A stretch of 12,500 nt of DNA from Neocallimastix lanati (nom. inval.) (GCA_016946835.1 JACVTC010000005.1:1635001-1647500); one strand, 5' to 3'. Counted from the stretch's first letter, positions 1 through 9,576 are shown. The notes: generated by a model from the sequence alone, not told the origin. Made by a program: numbers and translations.

Positions 1-452
1 AATGTACAAAATAATTATTACACGCCACTATGATATTTAACTCATTTTATATTACACAAATCTATTTTTTTTTTATGTTTAAAAAAAAAAAGTATAACCT
101 TAATTTATATATATTATATTTATTTATATACTTATATATATTATTTTTAACTGTATTAGTATTACATATCATTTTTATTGTTATTTTTATTTTTAAATGT
201 TTCTTTTTTTTTTTTTTTTTAAAAATTAATAAAAAATTATCTATATATTTATTATATATATTTATATTTATAAATATCTAAAATAAAATTATTCCCTTTT
301 TTATATTTATATTTATATTTATTTTCCATATTTATCTTTCCCTTTTTTTTTTAAATAAAAAACAATTTTTATATCTTTACTTTCCTTTTTATGCATTTTA
401 AGAAATTTACACTAATAGGAAAATTTAAAATAAAATAAAAATAAAATAAAAT
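1..452. other. Gene-free A/T-rich stretch
   Basis: Almost only A and T, with scattered runs of T or A of 8 to 18 bases and short TATA/TTTA runs. Open frames here encode only F, I, L, Y, K and N, as expected from composition alone, and no codon pattern or conserved motif is visible. I see no RNA gene or regulatory element that stands out from the background. Confidence 0.7.
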
Positions 453-541
453 AAAAAATAAAATATAATAAAAAATAAAATATAATAAAAAATAAAATAT
501 AATAAAAAATAATAAATAAAATAAAAAATAATAAATAAAAT
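453..541. repeat. A-rich minisatellite, 17-bp and 19-bp units
   Basis: Three perfect tandem copies of a 17-bp unit (AAAAAATAAAATATAAT, at 453-469, 470-486, 487-503) are followed by two perfect copies of a related 19-bp unit (AAAAAATAATAAATAAAAT, at 504-522 and 523-541). Looser AAAAT repeats precede them from about 428. The step from 17 to 19 bp suggests local slippage or unequal exchange rather than chance A/T composition. Confidence 0.85.
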
Positions 542-840
542 TAGCAAATAAAATTAACAAATGAAAATAAAAAAATAAAAAAAAAGGAAATAATTAAAAA
601 AAAAAAAATAAAATTTTATTTATTTATTTATTTTATTTTTTTATAAACTTTAAATATTAAATAAAATAAATTTTATTTATTTATTTATTAATTTATTTAT
701 ATATATTATATTATAAATATTTATAATATATATTAATATATGATATATTCTATATTTTATTATATATCATTTTATATATTTATTTTTTATCTATCCATTT
801 AAAAAAATTGGTTCTAATTTTCCTTTTTTTTTTTTTTTAG
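542..840. other. Gene-free A/T-rich stretch
   Basis: A-rich sequence changes to TTTA/TTAT-rich sequence, with several ATATAT palindromic stretches around 700-780. It ends in a pyrimidine run, TCC followed by T17 and then AG, at about 820-840. That run is the only part resembling a functional signal (an intron 3' end; see the next entry). Nothing else is recognisable. Confidence 0.6.
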
Positions 841-909
841 AGCTTGGCAAAATTTTTGAAAATCAATTTATTCATTATTGGTATTTGTGGCTTTAAAAAC
901 AAAATGTAG
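841..909 (+). other. Exon-like island, possible terminal exon (weak)
   Basis: Directly after a long T run ending in TAG there are 22 open codons and a TAG stop at 907-909. The reading begins SLAKFLKIN and includes IIGICGF. The amino-acid mix (G, C, A, S) and the local G/C content are unlike the surrounding A/T-only DNA. The shape would fit a short last exon behind a T-rich intron 3' end. No upstream exon, branch site or GT donor could be identified in the preceding A/T desert, and I do not recognise the peptide. A decayed fragment of something else is equally possible. Confidence 0.15.
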
Positions 910-1811
910 TAATACATTTACAGTCTATGATAAAAATATAAAAAAAAATCTTTTATTTTATTTTTACTTTATTATTTTATTTTATTTTATTCGAACAACC
1001 AAGTCTTCAAAATAACAAATAAAAAATATATATATATATATTAGAAATTATATATTATAGAATATAAATATTTTAAAGATATGAGATAATATTAAAATAA
1101 AAAAAAAATAAAATATAAATTATTATTTTTGTATAAATTATATTAATATTTATATTTATTATTAATATTTATATATATTTTTTTAAAAAATAAATAAAAA
1201 AAAAAAGTTTAATTCCTTGGCTATACATAAATATACATAAATATACATAAATATATATATATTATATATTATTATTTATAAATTTTAATATCATTTCATA
1301 ATTTTATTTTAATATCATTTGAATCAATCAATAAATTTTAATATTTAATATGTTTTATTTTATACTATATATTTATATTTTCTTATATTTTTTTTATATT
1401 TTTTTTTATTTTTAATATTTTTTTTAGTAATATTTTTTTAATAATAATAATAATAAGTGTTGAATATTTTTTTTTTTTTTTTATTTTATTATATTGAACA
1501 TTTGAACATTTTTAATAACAATTTACAAGGAAACTTTAAAATTCAATAATAATAAAATAAAAAATTAAATAGTTTTGAATGATGTAAAGATAAATTGAAA
1601 AAAGAAAAAATTTGAGTAAAAAAAAAGAAAAAGAAAAAGAATATAAAAAAAATGAATATTTTTTAATTGATTGTGGATGTTTATAAAATAAAAAAAAAAA
1701 AATTTTAAAAAAGATAAAAAAAAAAACAAATAATAAAAGTAATAAAAATAATAAAAATAAAAAATTTTTAATTTTTTTTTTTATTTAATTTTTATTTTTC
1801 TATTTTAAAAA
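910..1811. other. Gene-free A/T-rich stretch
   Basis: A/T-only sequence with long A and T runs, (TA)n around 1028-1041, (ATA)n around 1438-1456 and an A/G-rich patch at 1595-1665. A 10-bp tandem repeat is listed separately. No coding or RNA signal is visible. Confidence 0.65.
1223..1252. repeat. 10-bp tandem repeat ATACATAAAT, three copies
   Basis: Three head-to-tail copies of ATACATAAAT lie just after a G/C-containing word (CCTTGGCTA) and pass into (TA)n. It is short, but the unit carries a C in each copy, which makes it distinct from the local A/T background. Confidence 0.7.
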
Positions 1812-1904
1812 TTAATAAAATAATAAAATAATAAAATAATAAAATAAATAATAAATAATAAAATAATAAAATAGTAAAATAATAAAATAGTAAAATAATA
1901 AAAA
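1812..1904. repeat. AATAATAA/AATAGTAA octamer array
   Basis: About eleven units of an 8-bp A-rich repeat (AAAATAAT phase). Some have the variant AAAATAGT, and a 7-bp irregularity lies near 1845-1860. The array stops directly before the word TTGGCA at 1907-1912. Confidence 0.8.
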
Positions 1905-2059
1905 TATTGGCAAAATTTTAAACTTTAAACCATTTAAAAAAAAAAAAAATTAAAGACATGAAAATAATTAAAATAAAATTAAAATTAAAAATAAAAAAAA
2001 TAAAAGATTAAAAGTGAATTATTGAATGAATACTAAAATATAAAATAATATGATAATAT

Positions 2060-2240
2060 GACATATAATACATATATAATACATATAATACTACATATAA
2101 TACATATATAATACTACATATAATACTACATATAATGCTACATATAATACATATATAATACATATATAATACATATAATACTACATATAATACATATATA
2201 ATACTACATATAATACATATATAATACATATATAATACAT
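2060..2240. repeat. CATATAATA(CTA) minisatellite
   Basis: About sixteen units of three interchangeable types: CATATAATA (9 bp), CATATATAATA (11 bp) and CATATAATACTA (12 bp), with one ATGCTA variant. The mixed order gives a longer-range pattern in which blocks of two or three units recur. An open frame on the minus strand runs through the array, but it is only the repeat translated (alternating YMYYI and VLYVV patterns), so I do not call a gene. Confidence 0.9.
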
Positions 2241-2404
2241 GTATACTCTATTTCTATAATATATTTTATACATTAAATAGATGGGAGGAAATATTTAATA
2301 TTCAAAACAAAAATATTGGCATTTTTTTTATCCACATTTTTTTATTTTTATTTTTATTTTTTTATACTACATTATAAATAATGTAATGTAAAATGTATTA
2401 CACC

Positions 2405-3150
2405 AATTTTATTATTTATTATTTATTAATAAATACTCTACTCTTTTTTATTATTCAATTATTCAATTATTCAATTATTCAATTATTTATTATTTATTAT
2501 TTATTATTTATTATTCAATTATTTATTATTTATTATTTATTATTTATTATTTATTATTTATTATTTATTATTTATTATTTATTATTTATTATTTATTATT
2601 TATTATTTAATTATTTATTATTTATTATTTTATTATTTTATTATTTATTATTTATTATTTATTATTTATTATTTTATTATTTTATTATTTTATTATTTAT
2701 TATTTATTATTTATTATTTATTATTTATTATTTATTAATAAATACTCTACTCTTTTTTATTATTCCATTATTCCATTATTCAATTATTCAATTATTCAAT
2801 TATTCAATTATTCAATTATTCAATTATTTATTATTTATTATTTATTATTTATTATTTATTATTTATTAATAAATACTCTTTCTATTATTATTCAATATTT
2901 ATTATTTATTATTTATTATTTATTATTAAATTATTTATTATTTATTATTTATTATTTATTTATTATTTATTATTTATTATTTATTATTTATTATTTATTA
3001 TTTATTATTTATTATTTTATTATTTATTATTTATTATTTATTATTTATTATTTATTATTTATTATTTATTATTTATTATTTAATTATTCAATTATTTATT
3101 ATTTATTATTTATTATTTATTATTTATTATTTATTATTCAATTATTTATT
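2405..3150. repeat. TTATTTA/TTATTCAA satellite with higher-order repeats
   Basis: About 750 bp made almost entirely of the heptamer TTATTTA, interrupted by blocks of the octamer TTATTCAA and by single-base insertions (TTATTTTA). A longer landmark beginning TTATTAATAAATACTCT recurs near 2424, 2733 and 2864. The first two copies are followed by ACTCTTTTTTATTATTC and lie 309 bp apart. This shows that whole blocks, not just heptamers, were duplicated. A long plus-strand open frame through the array reads only L, F, I, Y, N, Q, S and T in periodic order, and I treat it as an artefact of the repeat. Confidence 0.9.
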
Positions 3151-3907
3151 ATTATTTTTTTTTTTTATTTTCGTTATAATTCAATATTTAATTATATATA
3201 TAAATATAGTATTTAACTGGGAATTTTTTTTTTTTACAAAGTTAATTGATAGAAATATAAATATCATTTCGGAAAGTGATCTTTTTCATTATATATATAA
3301 TACTTTTCCTTTTTTTTCAATAAATAAATAAATAAATAAATTAATAATACATAATAAATAAGTGAATGAATAAATAGAATAAAATAAAACTTTTTTCATT
3401 TTTTATTTAAATATTTTATTTACCAAAGAATTTTGCATTCCTTTTCTTTTATTAATATAATTTGACGTTTATAATTTTTATTATTATTTTTTTTAATCTT
3501 TAATGTTAAATAACTATAATTAAATATTAAATAATAAATAATAATAAATAATAATAAATAATAAATAATAAATAATAAATAATAATAAAAGTTATTTCTT
3601 TATAGTTTACTTGTTATTCTTCATTATTTAATTCTTATTTTCAATAGAAAAAAAAAAAGGGATCCTTTTTATTTTATTTTATTTTTTCTTTAAATAATAG
3701 TAAATCATCCATAATTTAATAGAATAATTGGAAACTTAATAATAATTTTTATTAAATATATATTTATATTTATATATTTAAATATTAACATCTTTTTAAT
3801 TTGAAATTTGGAAAAGAATCATTATTTCATTATTTTATCAAAATTTTTTTTTGTTTTTATTTTTATTTTACAGATATTATTTTATAGATAATTAGATAAT
3901 CTTCTGT
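3151..3907. other. Gene-free A/T-rich stretch
   Basis: Mixed A/T DNA with a few richer words (TTTCGGAAAGTGATC near 3268, GGGATCC near 3660, TTGACG near 3463). It contains a short (AAAT)n run near 3321-3342 and an AATAATAA array listed separately. None of the richer words sits in a recognisable RNA or coding context. Confidence 0.6.
3526..3590. repeat. AATAATA array (opposite strand sense to the satellite)
   Basis: Tandem AATAATA/AATAAT units. Read on the other strand this resembles the TTATTTA-type satellite at 2405-3150, but here the A-rich strand is the plus strand. It could be a minor inverted outlier of the same family or independent slippage. Confidence 0.7.
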
Positions 3908-4063
3908 TTATTTATTATTTAATTATTAATTATTATTTAATTATTTATTATTTATTATTTATTATTTATTATTAAATTATTCAATTATTCAATTATTTAT
4001 TATTCAATTATTTATTATTCAATTATTTATTATTAATTTATTATTTATTATTTATTTTTATAA
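3908..4063. repeat. Second TTATTTA/TTATTCAA array
   Basis: The same heptamer and octamer units as the 2405-3150 satellite, in the same orientation, 0.75 kb downstream. TTATTCAA units are interleaved with TTATTTA and TTATTAA. It ends just before a TTGGCA word at 4075-4080. Confidence 0.85.
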
Positions 4064-4287
4064 ATAGTAAACTATTGGCATTGATTCATATTACTATAAA
4101 TTTCTAATTCTATTATTTTAATTAGTATAATAACTATATATTTATATATTTATATATAATTAAAAAATAATAAATTTTTTTTTTTTAGTTTTCTTTATCT
4201 TTTTCTTTTTTATCATTTTTTTATTTTTATTTTAACCTTTAATTTCTTATTTTACTGTTTGATGTTGTTGACTTTTTTAATTTAAAA

Positions 4288-4413
<126 letters not shown>

Positions 4414-5190
4414 ATTATATAATTATAAACATAATATATATATACTTAACAATGCATGGACAATATATTGGATTATATTAAAACTTTATATATTTAATTT
4501 GAACAGAAAAATTTTTTTAAATGCCAATTTTTTTATATTTATTTATTATTTATTAGTTATTTATTTACATTTTAATAGTTATTTATTTAATTAATATTTA
4601 TTTAATTATTTAATTTTTAATCTATTTGAATTAAAAAAAATTCCAAAACTTTATTTATTAATAATTAAATAAAAACCCAAATTTTATTTTAATTGGAAAT
4701 GAGATATAATATAATCCACTGTATTATTAATATATAAGTGTATATAATAAAATTTATGATTCATAAACAATTTTATTAAAAAAAATTTCTTATTTTTTAT
4801 TTATCCTAAAAAATATTAATATATGATTTAATAAAAATAAAATATATTTTTCAATTGAATAATTAATATATATTGTATTATATTATATTTTATTTATTAT
4901 TAAATAGGAAAACTTTTAATATTAAAATAGAAATAAATAAAATAAAATAAAATTTTTTTAATTTTATATAAAAATTATATATAAATTTATATATTGAATT
5001 ATATATGAATTATATATTATATCTATTATTTATATTTAATTATTATATTTAGTATTAATATTTATTATATATAAAATTGGTGTATCAAAACAAAATCAAA
5101 AAAAAAAAGATCGTTAATTCTAAATAATTAAATATAATATATAGAATAATAATAAATAATTAAATATATTATTTTAAAAATCATCATTTT

Positions 5191-5227
<37 letters not shown>

Positions 5228-6331
5228 TTCGATTTTCTGTTTCATAATTAAATAATAATTATATTCTTATTAATTGTAAATGAATAATTAATTTAATTTT
5301 TTTTTTTTTTATCATCATTTATTTAATTATTCAATTATTTAAATATTTTATTTTATTTTATTTTATTTAAATATTTAAATATTTTTAATAAATATTTAAT
5401 TATAAATTAAAATTATTTAGTAAAGAAAAAAAAAATTTTTTTTTTCTCTTTCCTTTCCGTTTTTATCAATATTTTGTTTTTTTATAAATATCACATTTTT
5501 TATCTTTTCTTTTTTTTTTTTTTTATAATATATTTTTTAAAAAAAAAGTAAAAATAAATTAACATTTTTATATATAAAATTTATTAATAAAAGGTTTTTC
5601 GTTCTTATTAAATATAAACTTTTTTTTTTTTTTGCTTAATTTTATTTTTATTCTTCTGGGTTTTTATTGAATATATCCAATAAAAAGTTAATCTATGTTT
5701 AATCATTACATAAAATATTTAATAATAATAATATAATGTTAAATACATTTCAATAAATGCTTATTCATATATAAAAGCCTTTATTATTTTTATTTTAATT
5801 TTTTTATTTGTTAATTTATCGATATTTTCTTTATAACTTTATATTTTTATTCTTAGGAAAAAAAAAAACAGTATTTAAATTTAATAAATAATATTATAGA
5901 TAAAAGTGTTCTTTATTCTTTTTCTTTATAATAAAAAACTTCTACAAATTTTATTAAAAAAAATACACATTGGAAATACTTATCTAAATTTATATGAACC
6001 TTATGGAATTTTTAAAATAGAAAATAACAACAAACGCAACAATAATAAAAATATAAACAATTAACAATAATATTTTATATACATTTTATTTTATAAACAA
6101 CTTTTAACAATATAATCTTTATATATATAAATTTAAAAAAAAAAATAAACAAATTTTATAAAAATTATATATATATATAATATAAAACCTACCAAAATAT
6201 ATATATATATATATATTATAAATTAAGAACAATAACTAATTTTCAATATTAATAACTGTAGAAACTTTACTTAACATAAAAAAAAAAAATTATTTTTATT
6301 TTTTTTTTTTCAACAATATCTCTTGATAAAA
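4414..6331. other. Gene-free upstream region of the 6332 gene
   Basis: Nearly 2 kb of A/T DNA with no supportable gene. Slightly richer spots are at 4451-4480 (containing ATGCATGG), 5455-5462 and 5655-5661. From about 5980 the plus strand becomes A-rich with CAA/AAC words (6029-6070), which could be the transcribed 5' leader of the gene at 6332. TATA-like words are everywhere, so no promoter can be assigned. Confidence 0.55.
5195..5224. repeat. T30 homopolymer
   Basis: An uninterrupted run of thirty T. It is one of only a few runs of 20 or more in the first 8.2 kb, although that part is the most A/T-rich. Confidence 0.95.
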
Positions 6332-6991
6332 ATGAAGTTTTCAATAAAAAATATCTTATATTCAAAAATTGTTTTGATTAACCTTTTATATACCTTTTAT
6401 ATTCAAAGTATCGCCTCAAGGAAAATAGTTTTAATACAGAATGCGGAACCGGATGAGCATGAAATGAGTAAATTAAGTGCAAAGGGTGAAGCAAGAAGTA
6501 TATGCTTAAATGAATTAATAGAAAAACAAGAAAATTTAAAACCTCAGATTATTTATGCTCAAAATCCAAATGGGGATGTCTATACCCCTTTACCTCTTCA
6601 AACCGTAAATCACCTAGCCGCAAAGTTAAATATTGAAATTAATGATTCGTTTAAAGAGAGACAACAGGCAAAGTTAGCTTCAACCATCGAAAATTTACCA
6701 GATGAAATAGAAACCGTTTTACTTTGTTGGAATAGATATCAAATAGAATTGTTGGTGAAAACTTTAGGTATTGATGATCCTCCAGTATGGAGTGATGGAT
6801 ATGATAATTTATGGATTGTTGAAAATGATAATTTAATTGATACCACTCAAAATTTAAATAGTTGTATTGAAAGAGAAAAAGCAAATCTTATCAGTGGTGC
6901 TTCCTCTTTATTGTATTATGGAAATAATAAAAGTTTTATAGTATCACTATTACTATTTTCATTATCATTCTTCATGACAATTTTATATTGA
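6332..6991 (+). CDS. Secreted, GPI-anchored histidine-phosphatase-fold pseudoenzyme (predicted)
   Basis: Intact, intronless, 219 residues. The ATG at 6332 is preferred: A stands at -3, a T run and then an A-rich leader precede it, and an in-frame TTG nine bases upstream is not a normal eukaryotic start. Residues 1-29 look like a signal peptide (SKIVLINLLYTFYIQ core, cleavage after SIAS). The rest matches the histidine phosphatase (phosphoglycerate mutase) superfamily in order: first strand VLIQNAE at 33-39, LSAKGEAR at 48-55, YAQNPNG at 75-81, QTVNHLAAKL at 90-99, VLLCWNR at 129-135, LVKTLGI at 141-147 and YDNLWIV at 157-163. In active members the first strand ends in Arg-His (RHAE), here Gln36-Asn37. 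The Arg-x-x-Glu-Thr element reads Leu/Pro...Gln90-Thr91. The second His after the Trp strand is Arg135. The phosphate pocket therefore appears lost. The C-terminus has a small-residue stretch (SGASS, 188-192) and a hydrophobic tail (202-219), as in GPI attachment signals. One sequon lies at Asn104 in the mature chain. Codon use and G/C are far richer than the flanks. Family assignment is fairly secure; binding partner and role are unknown. Confidence 0.85.
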   Translation: MKFSIKNILYSKIVLINLLYTFYIQSIASRKIVLIQNAEPDEHEMSKLSAKGEARSICLNELIEKQENLKPQIIYAQNPNGDVYTPLPLQTVNHLAAKLNIEINDSFKERQQAKLASTIENLPDEIETVLLCWNRYQIELLVKTLGIDDPPVWSDGYDNLWIVENDNLIDTTQNLNSCIEREKANLISGASSLLYYGNNKSFIVSLLLFSLSFFMTILY

Positions 6992-6995
6992 ATTG

Positions 6996-7033
6996 AATTG
7001 AATTGAAAATTTTCTTTTCTTTTCAATTGAATT
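6996..7033 (+). other. Inverted repeat in the 3' UTR
   Basis: Arms AATTGAATTGAAAA (6996-7009) and TTTTCAATTGAATT (7020-7033) are complementary with one mismatch around a 10-base T/C loop. The left arm overlaps a short (TTGAA)n run that starts at the stop codon. It could fold in the mRNA just after the stop. Whether it has a role in 3' end formation is unknown. AATAAA follows at 7046-7051 but is not informative in such A/T-rich DNA. Confidence 0.5.
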
Positions 7034-8285
7034 TAAATAAGTAATAATAAATTGAATTTATTAATTATTATTAAAAATTTTCAACAGTAAAAAAAAAAAA
7101 AAAATCTACCTACCATATAGATACCTAGATATATCCATTTATTATTATTATTATTTTTATAATTTAAACAGGTATTAAATGATGATAATAATAATAACAA
7201 CAGTAATAATAGAATTTAATCCTATCTGTAATTCTAAAAAAATAATTAACTATAGTCATGATGGCAATCTTTTATGCTAATATATATATATATACATAAT
7301 AAGATAAAAAATATATATATAATTAATACTATCCTTTGAATTAAATTATCCTATCTATCTATATGTACAATCATTTTTTTTATCTTATAAACTTATAAAC
7401 ATTCAATTGAAATTGATCAACTGTTATTATTTACTGGAATTTAAAAGAAAAAAAAAAATACAAATGGATGAAACATCTTTATATAACTATTTATATTAAT
7501 GATTATGGAAAATAAGATGGGAAAAAAAGAAAATATTATTAAAACAAAATTATATATTTCATAAAAATATTAAGAAAAATATATTAAACGAGGAAAAAAA
7601 AAAAAAAAAAGAATACCTAACTTTTCTTATAAAAAGATATATTTTTACATATAAAACCTGATTGTAAATTAATAATACTATAGATTGTAATAATAGTAAT
7701 AATAATAGAATAATAGTAATCATCATCTTCAAAGTAAAATTATATACCACCTGAGTAAATACTTTAATTTTTAAGAAATATACATAAAAAAAATCTCATT
7801 GTATACTATACAAATTAATAATAATACCACTCTTTTTATTTTATTTTATTTTTCTTTTCTTTTTTTTTTTTTTTTTTTATTTTTCTATTTTAAAAATTAG
7901 AGAAATAAAATAATAATAATAATAATAAAAAAAAAAAAAAAAAGATTATAATATAATAAATAAAATAAATACATCACATATCACAATATTTTTTTTTTTT
8001 TCTTTTTTACATTTATTATATATAACATATTATTATTATTATTTTTATTATTATTTTTTTTTTTTACATTTATTATATTTAATTTTTTTTTTATTTAAAT
8101 AAAATAATTAATTCTTAGTTTAAAAAAAAAAAAAAAAATTAAACAAAAAAAAAAAAAAAAAAAAAAAAAAATAAAATAAAATAGAAAAATTAAAAGAAGT
8201 TTATATAAATAATAATTAATTATTATAAATAATAACAATATTTTGTTATTAATTTATTTACTTATTTTTTTTTTTTTTTTTTTTT
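7034..8285. other. Gene-free A/T-rich stretch downstream of the gene
   Basis: A/T DNA with (ATT)n/(AAT)n runs (7139-7156, 7914-7928, 8030-8055) and many A or T runs, including A27 at 8145-8171 and T21 at 8265-8285. Short frames such as a 21-codon one from 7499 have no support. The composition change to the retroelement region comes right after the T21 run. Confidence 0.6.
8145..8171. repeat. A27 homopolymer
   Basis: An uninterrupted run of 27 A preceded by A-runs with a single C interruption. It lies at the right edge of the A/T-only region. Confidence 0.95.
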
Positions 8286-8328
8286 ACTTGTCTTTTCAGT
8301 GGTTCAATAGTAAATTTTTAATAAAAGT

Positions 8329-8470
8329 GGTCGTAGATAGATAGTTAAATTTAATAAAAGTAGTAATTGATAGATAGTAGTAGATAGTAATAATTGTGAT
8401 AGGTAATTAATGTAGTTAGTAGTAGGCAATAATAATAATAATAGTGATCGGTAGTTAATGTAGTAAGAGT
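8329..8470 (+). repeat. Degenerate GATAG/GTAGT/AATAAT repeat, C-depleted
   Basis: Imperfect short repeats of GATAGATAG, GTAGT and AATAAT type. Two longer related units, AGGTAATTAATGTAGTTAGTAG near 8401 and CGGTAGTTAATGTAGTAAGAG near 8449, lie about 49 bp apart. The plus strand has many G and almost no C here, a clear strand skew. It sits immediately before the first reverse transcriptase remnant. Confidence 0.6.
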
Positions 8471-8496
8471 CTTTACAATTCATTAATAATTATAGG

Positions 8497-9418
8497 TCAG
8501 AGACGAAAAAAATTTGAAAATAATGATACTTAAATTTGATTTTCATCCACTTATATGGATCGTTTTTTCTAGGTCCATGGAGGGTTGATGGAAAAGGAAG
8601 AGCCTATAATCAGGTGTACTAATTACAGTTTTTTTGTAATGCTAATGATAATCGATGGTTATCCTTTCTAAAGTGACTTCTAGTACTTGGAAAAGAGAAA
8701 ATTGGAATACTAGAAGACCGTAGAAAGTGAAGACCTGATTGTTGTATTTTGCTTTAAACTGGATATGTAGTAACATTGGTATTGTATAATTAATAGTATA
8801 TCATGTAGTTTCTACATAGTATCATTGTAATAAATCTATTGAATTTTTTTTTTTTTTTTTTTTTTTTTTCTTTTACTTTAGAATTATTATGTATATGTAT
8901 TCATTCTATAGTATTAATTTAAATTCTCATATAATAGCTATCGTAAAATGGAAATGTAGGAGATTGATTTAATCCAAAGCCTGTGTGTTTAAGACTTTTT
9001 TTTTTTTTTTTCAACGGATGAGAATCTAATTATAGTCTCTCATTACTAATTTATCTTTTCATTTTAGTTTATTTATGATTTTTTTTTTACAGAAAATTAT
9101 TACATTCCACCATGCTTTTTTTAATCGATTAGAAAATTAAATATTTTAAGATAAAAAAAAAAAAGAGAGAGATTATTCCCATGAAAGAAACACTCATTAC
9201 AAGTTCGAAATAGGCCTTCTCTGCGAGGTTTTTCACATGGCTTCAGAATCTTAACTAATCTTCCCATCTCTTCTTCTTGGAGACACGTTAACATGAACAC
9301 CGCCGATTTTTACAAGATAAAAAAAATTAAACCAGCAGCATTCAACCTTTTGGTAACTGGTTTATTCTTCCCGATGAATGGTTCACCTATTTTCATTTTT
9401 TCATGGACTAGTTGGTGA
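8497..9418 (+). pseudogene. LINE reverse transcriptase remnant, copy 1 (5'-truncated)
   Basis: Broken non-LTR retrotransposon RT whose blocks I can follow in order. At 8497-8530 the DNA resembles 10531-10570 of copy 2 (both begin GTCAGAGACGA). A GATTTT...VHGGLMEK reading at about 8537-8595 fits RT block A and the segment after it. IAIVKWKC...SKACV at 8934-8987 is in one frame with one stop and matches SKACV of copy 2. At 9016-9060 the reading G*ESNYSLSLL parallels the GVRQGCPLSPLL block. FIYDFF follows at 9067-9084, shifted. A 77-codon open stretch at 9185-9415 contains WRHVNMNT and FFPMNGSP, matching the region after the catalytic FADD, then WTSW and a stop. The FADD block itself is unreadable, perhaps near 9113. 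About 330 bases (8605-8930, with T26) separate blocks that should nearly touch. There are many stops and frameshifts, so no product is possible. The RT identity is inferred by block order; individual blocks are weak. Confidence 0.6.
8844..8869. repeat. T26 homopolymer inside RT copy 1
   Basis: An uninterrupted run of 26 T in the unexplained segment between two RT blocks. Confidence 0.95.
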
Positions 9419-9532
9419 GATACTCATCAAAATGATTTAATTTCATGTGTTAATTCAACTCTAATGTATACTGCTGTTACTGTTGCTGCAAAAAAAATTA
9501 GAAAATGGGTCTAATTTTGTTGTTGACTCTCT

Positions 9533-9576
<44 letters not shown>

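Noticed and set aside
30-281. 83-codon frame of F, I, L, Y, K residues
   Set aside because: Expected from A/T-only DNA; no motif, and poly-K and poly-F segments arise from homopolymers.
369-560. 63-codon minus-strand frame
   Set aside because: A translation of the A-rich 17/19-bp minisatellite on its other strand.
2008-2229. 73-codon frame on the minus strand
   Set aside because: It is the CATATAATA minisatellite translated; the residues repeat with the DNA unit and there is no independent coding signal.
2393-2869. 158-codon frame on the plus strand
   Set aside because: It lies inside the TTATTTA/TTATTCAA satellite and consists of periodic L/F/I/Y residues. A 7-bp unit without stops in one phase yields a long frame automatically.
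6651-6884. 77-codon minus-strand frame
   Set aside because: It is antisense to the real gene at 6332-6991 and shows no protein-family features.
7046-7051. AATAAA polyadenylation signal after the gene
   Set aside because: The word occurs dozens of times by composition, so position alone cannot support it.
7499-7564. 21-codon plus-strand frame starting ATGATTATGGAA
   Set aside because: Short and isolated, with no conserved motif or supporting context; such frames are common by chance.
7559-7750. 63-codon minus-strand frame with a poly-L segment
   Set aside because: Poly-L comes from an ATA/ATT repeat and poly-F from an A run; no motif and A/T-only codons.
9200-9212. B-box-like AGTTCGAAAT
   Set aside because: No A-box or cloverleaf; it lies inside an RT remnant frame.
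9185-9415. Reading the open stretch as a LINE endonuclease-RT linker
   Set aside because: The order of blocks before it (SKACV, VRQG-like, FIYDFF) and its own FFPMNGSP, which parallels FFLNGN of copy 2, place it after the RT catalytic core instead.
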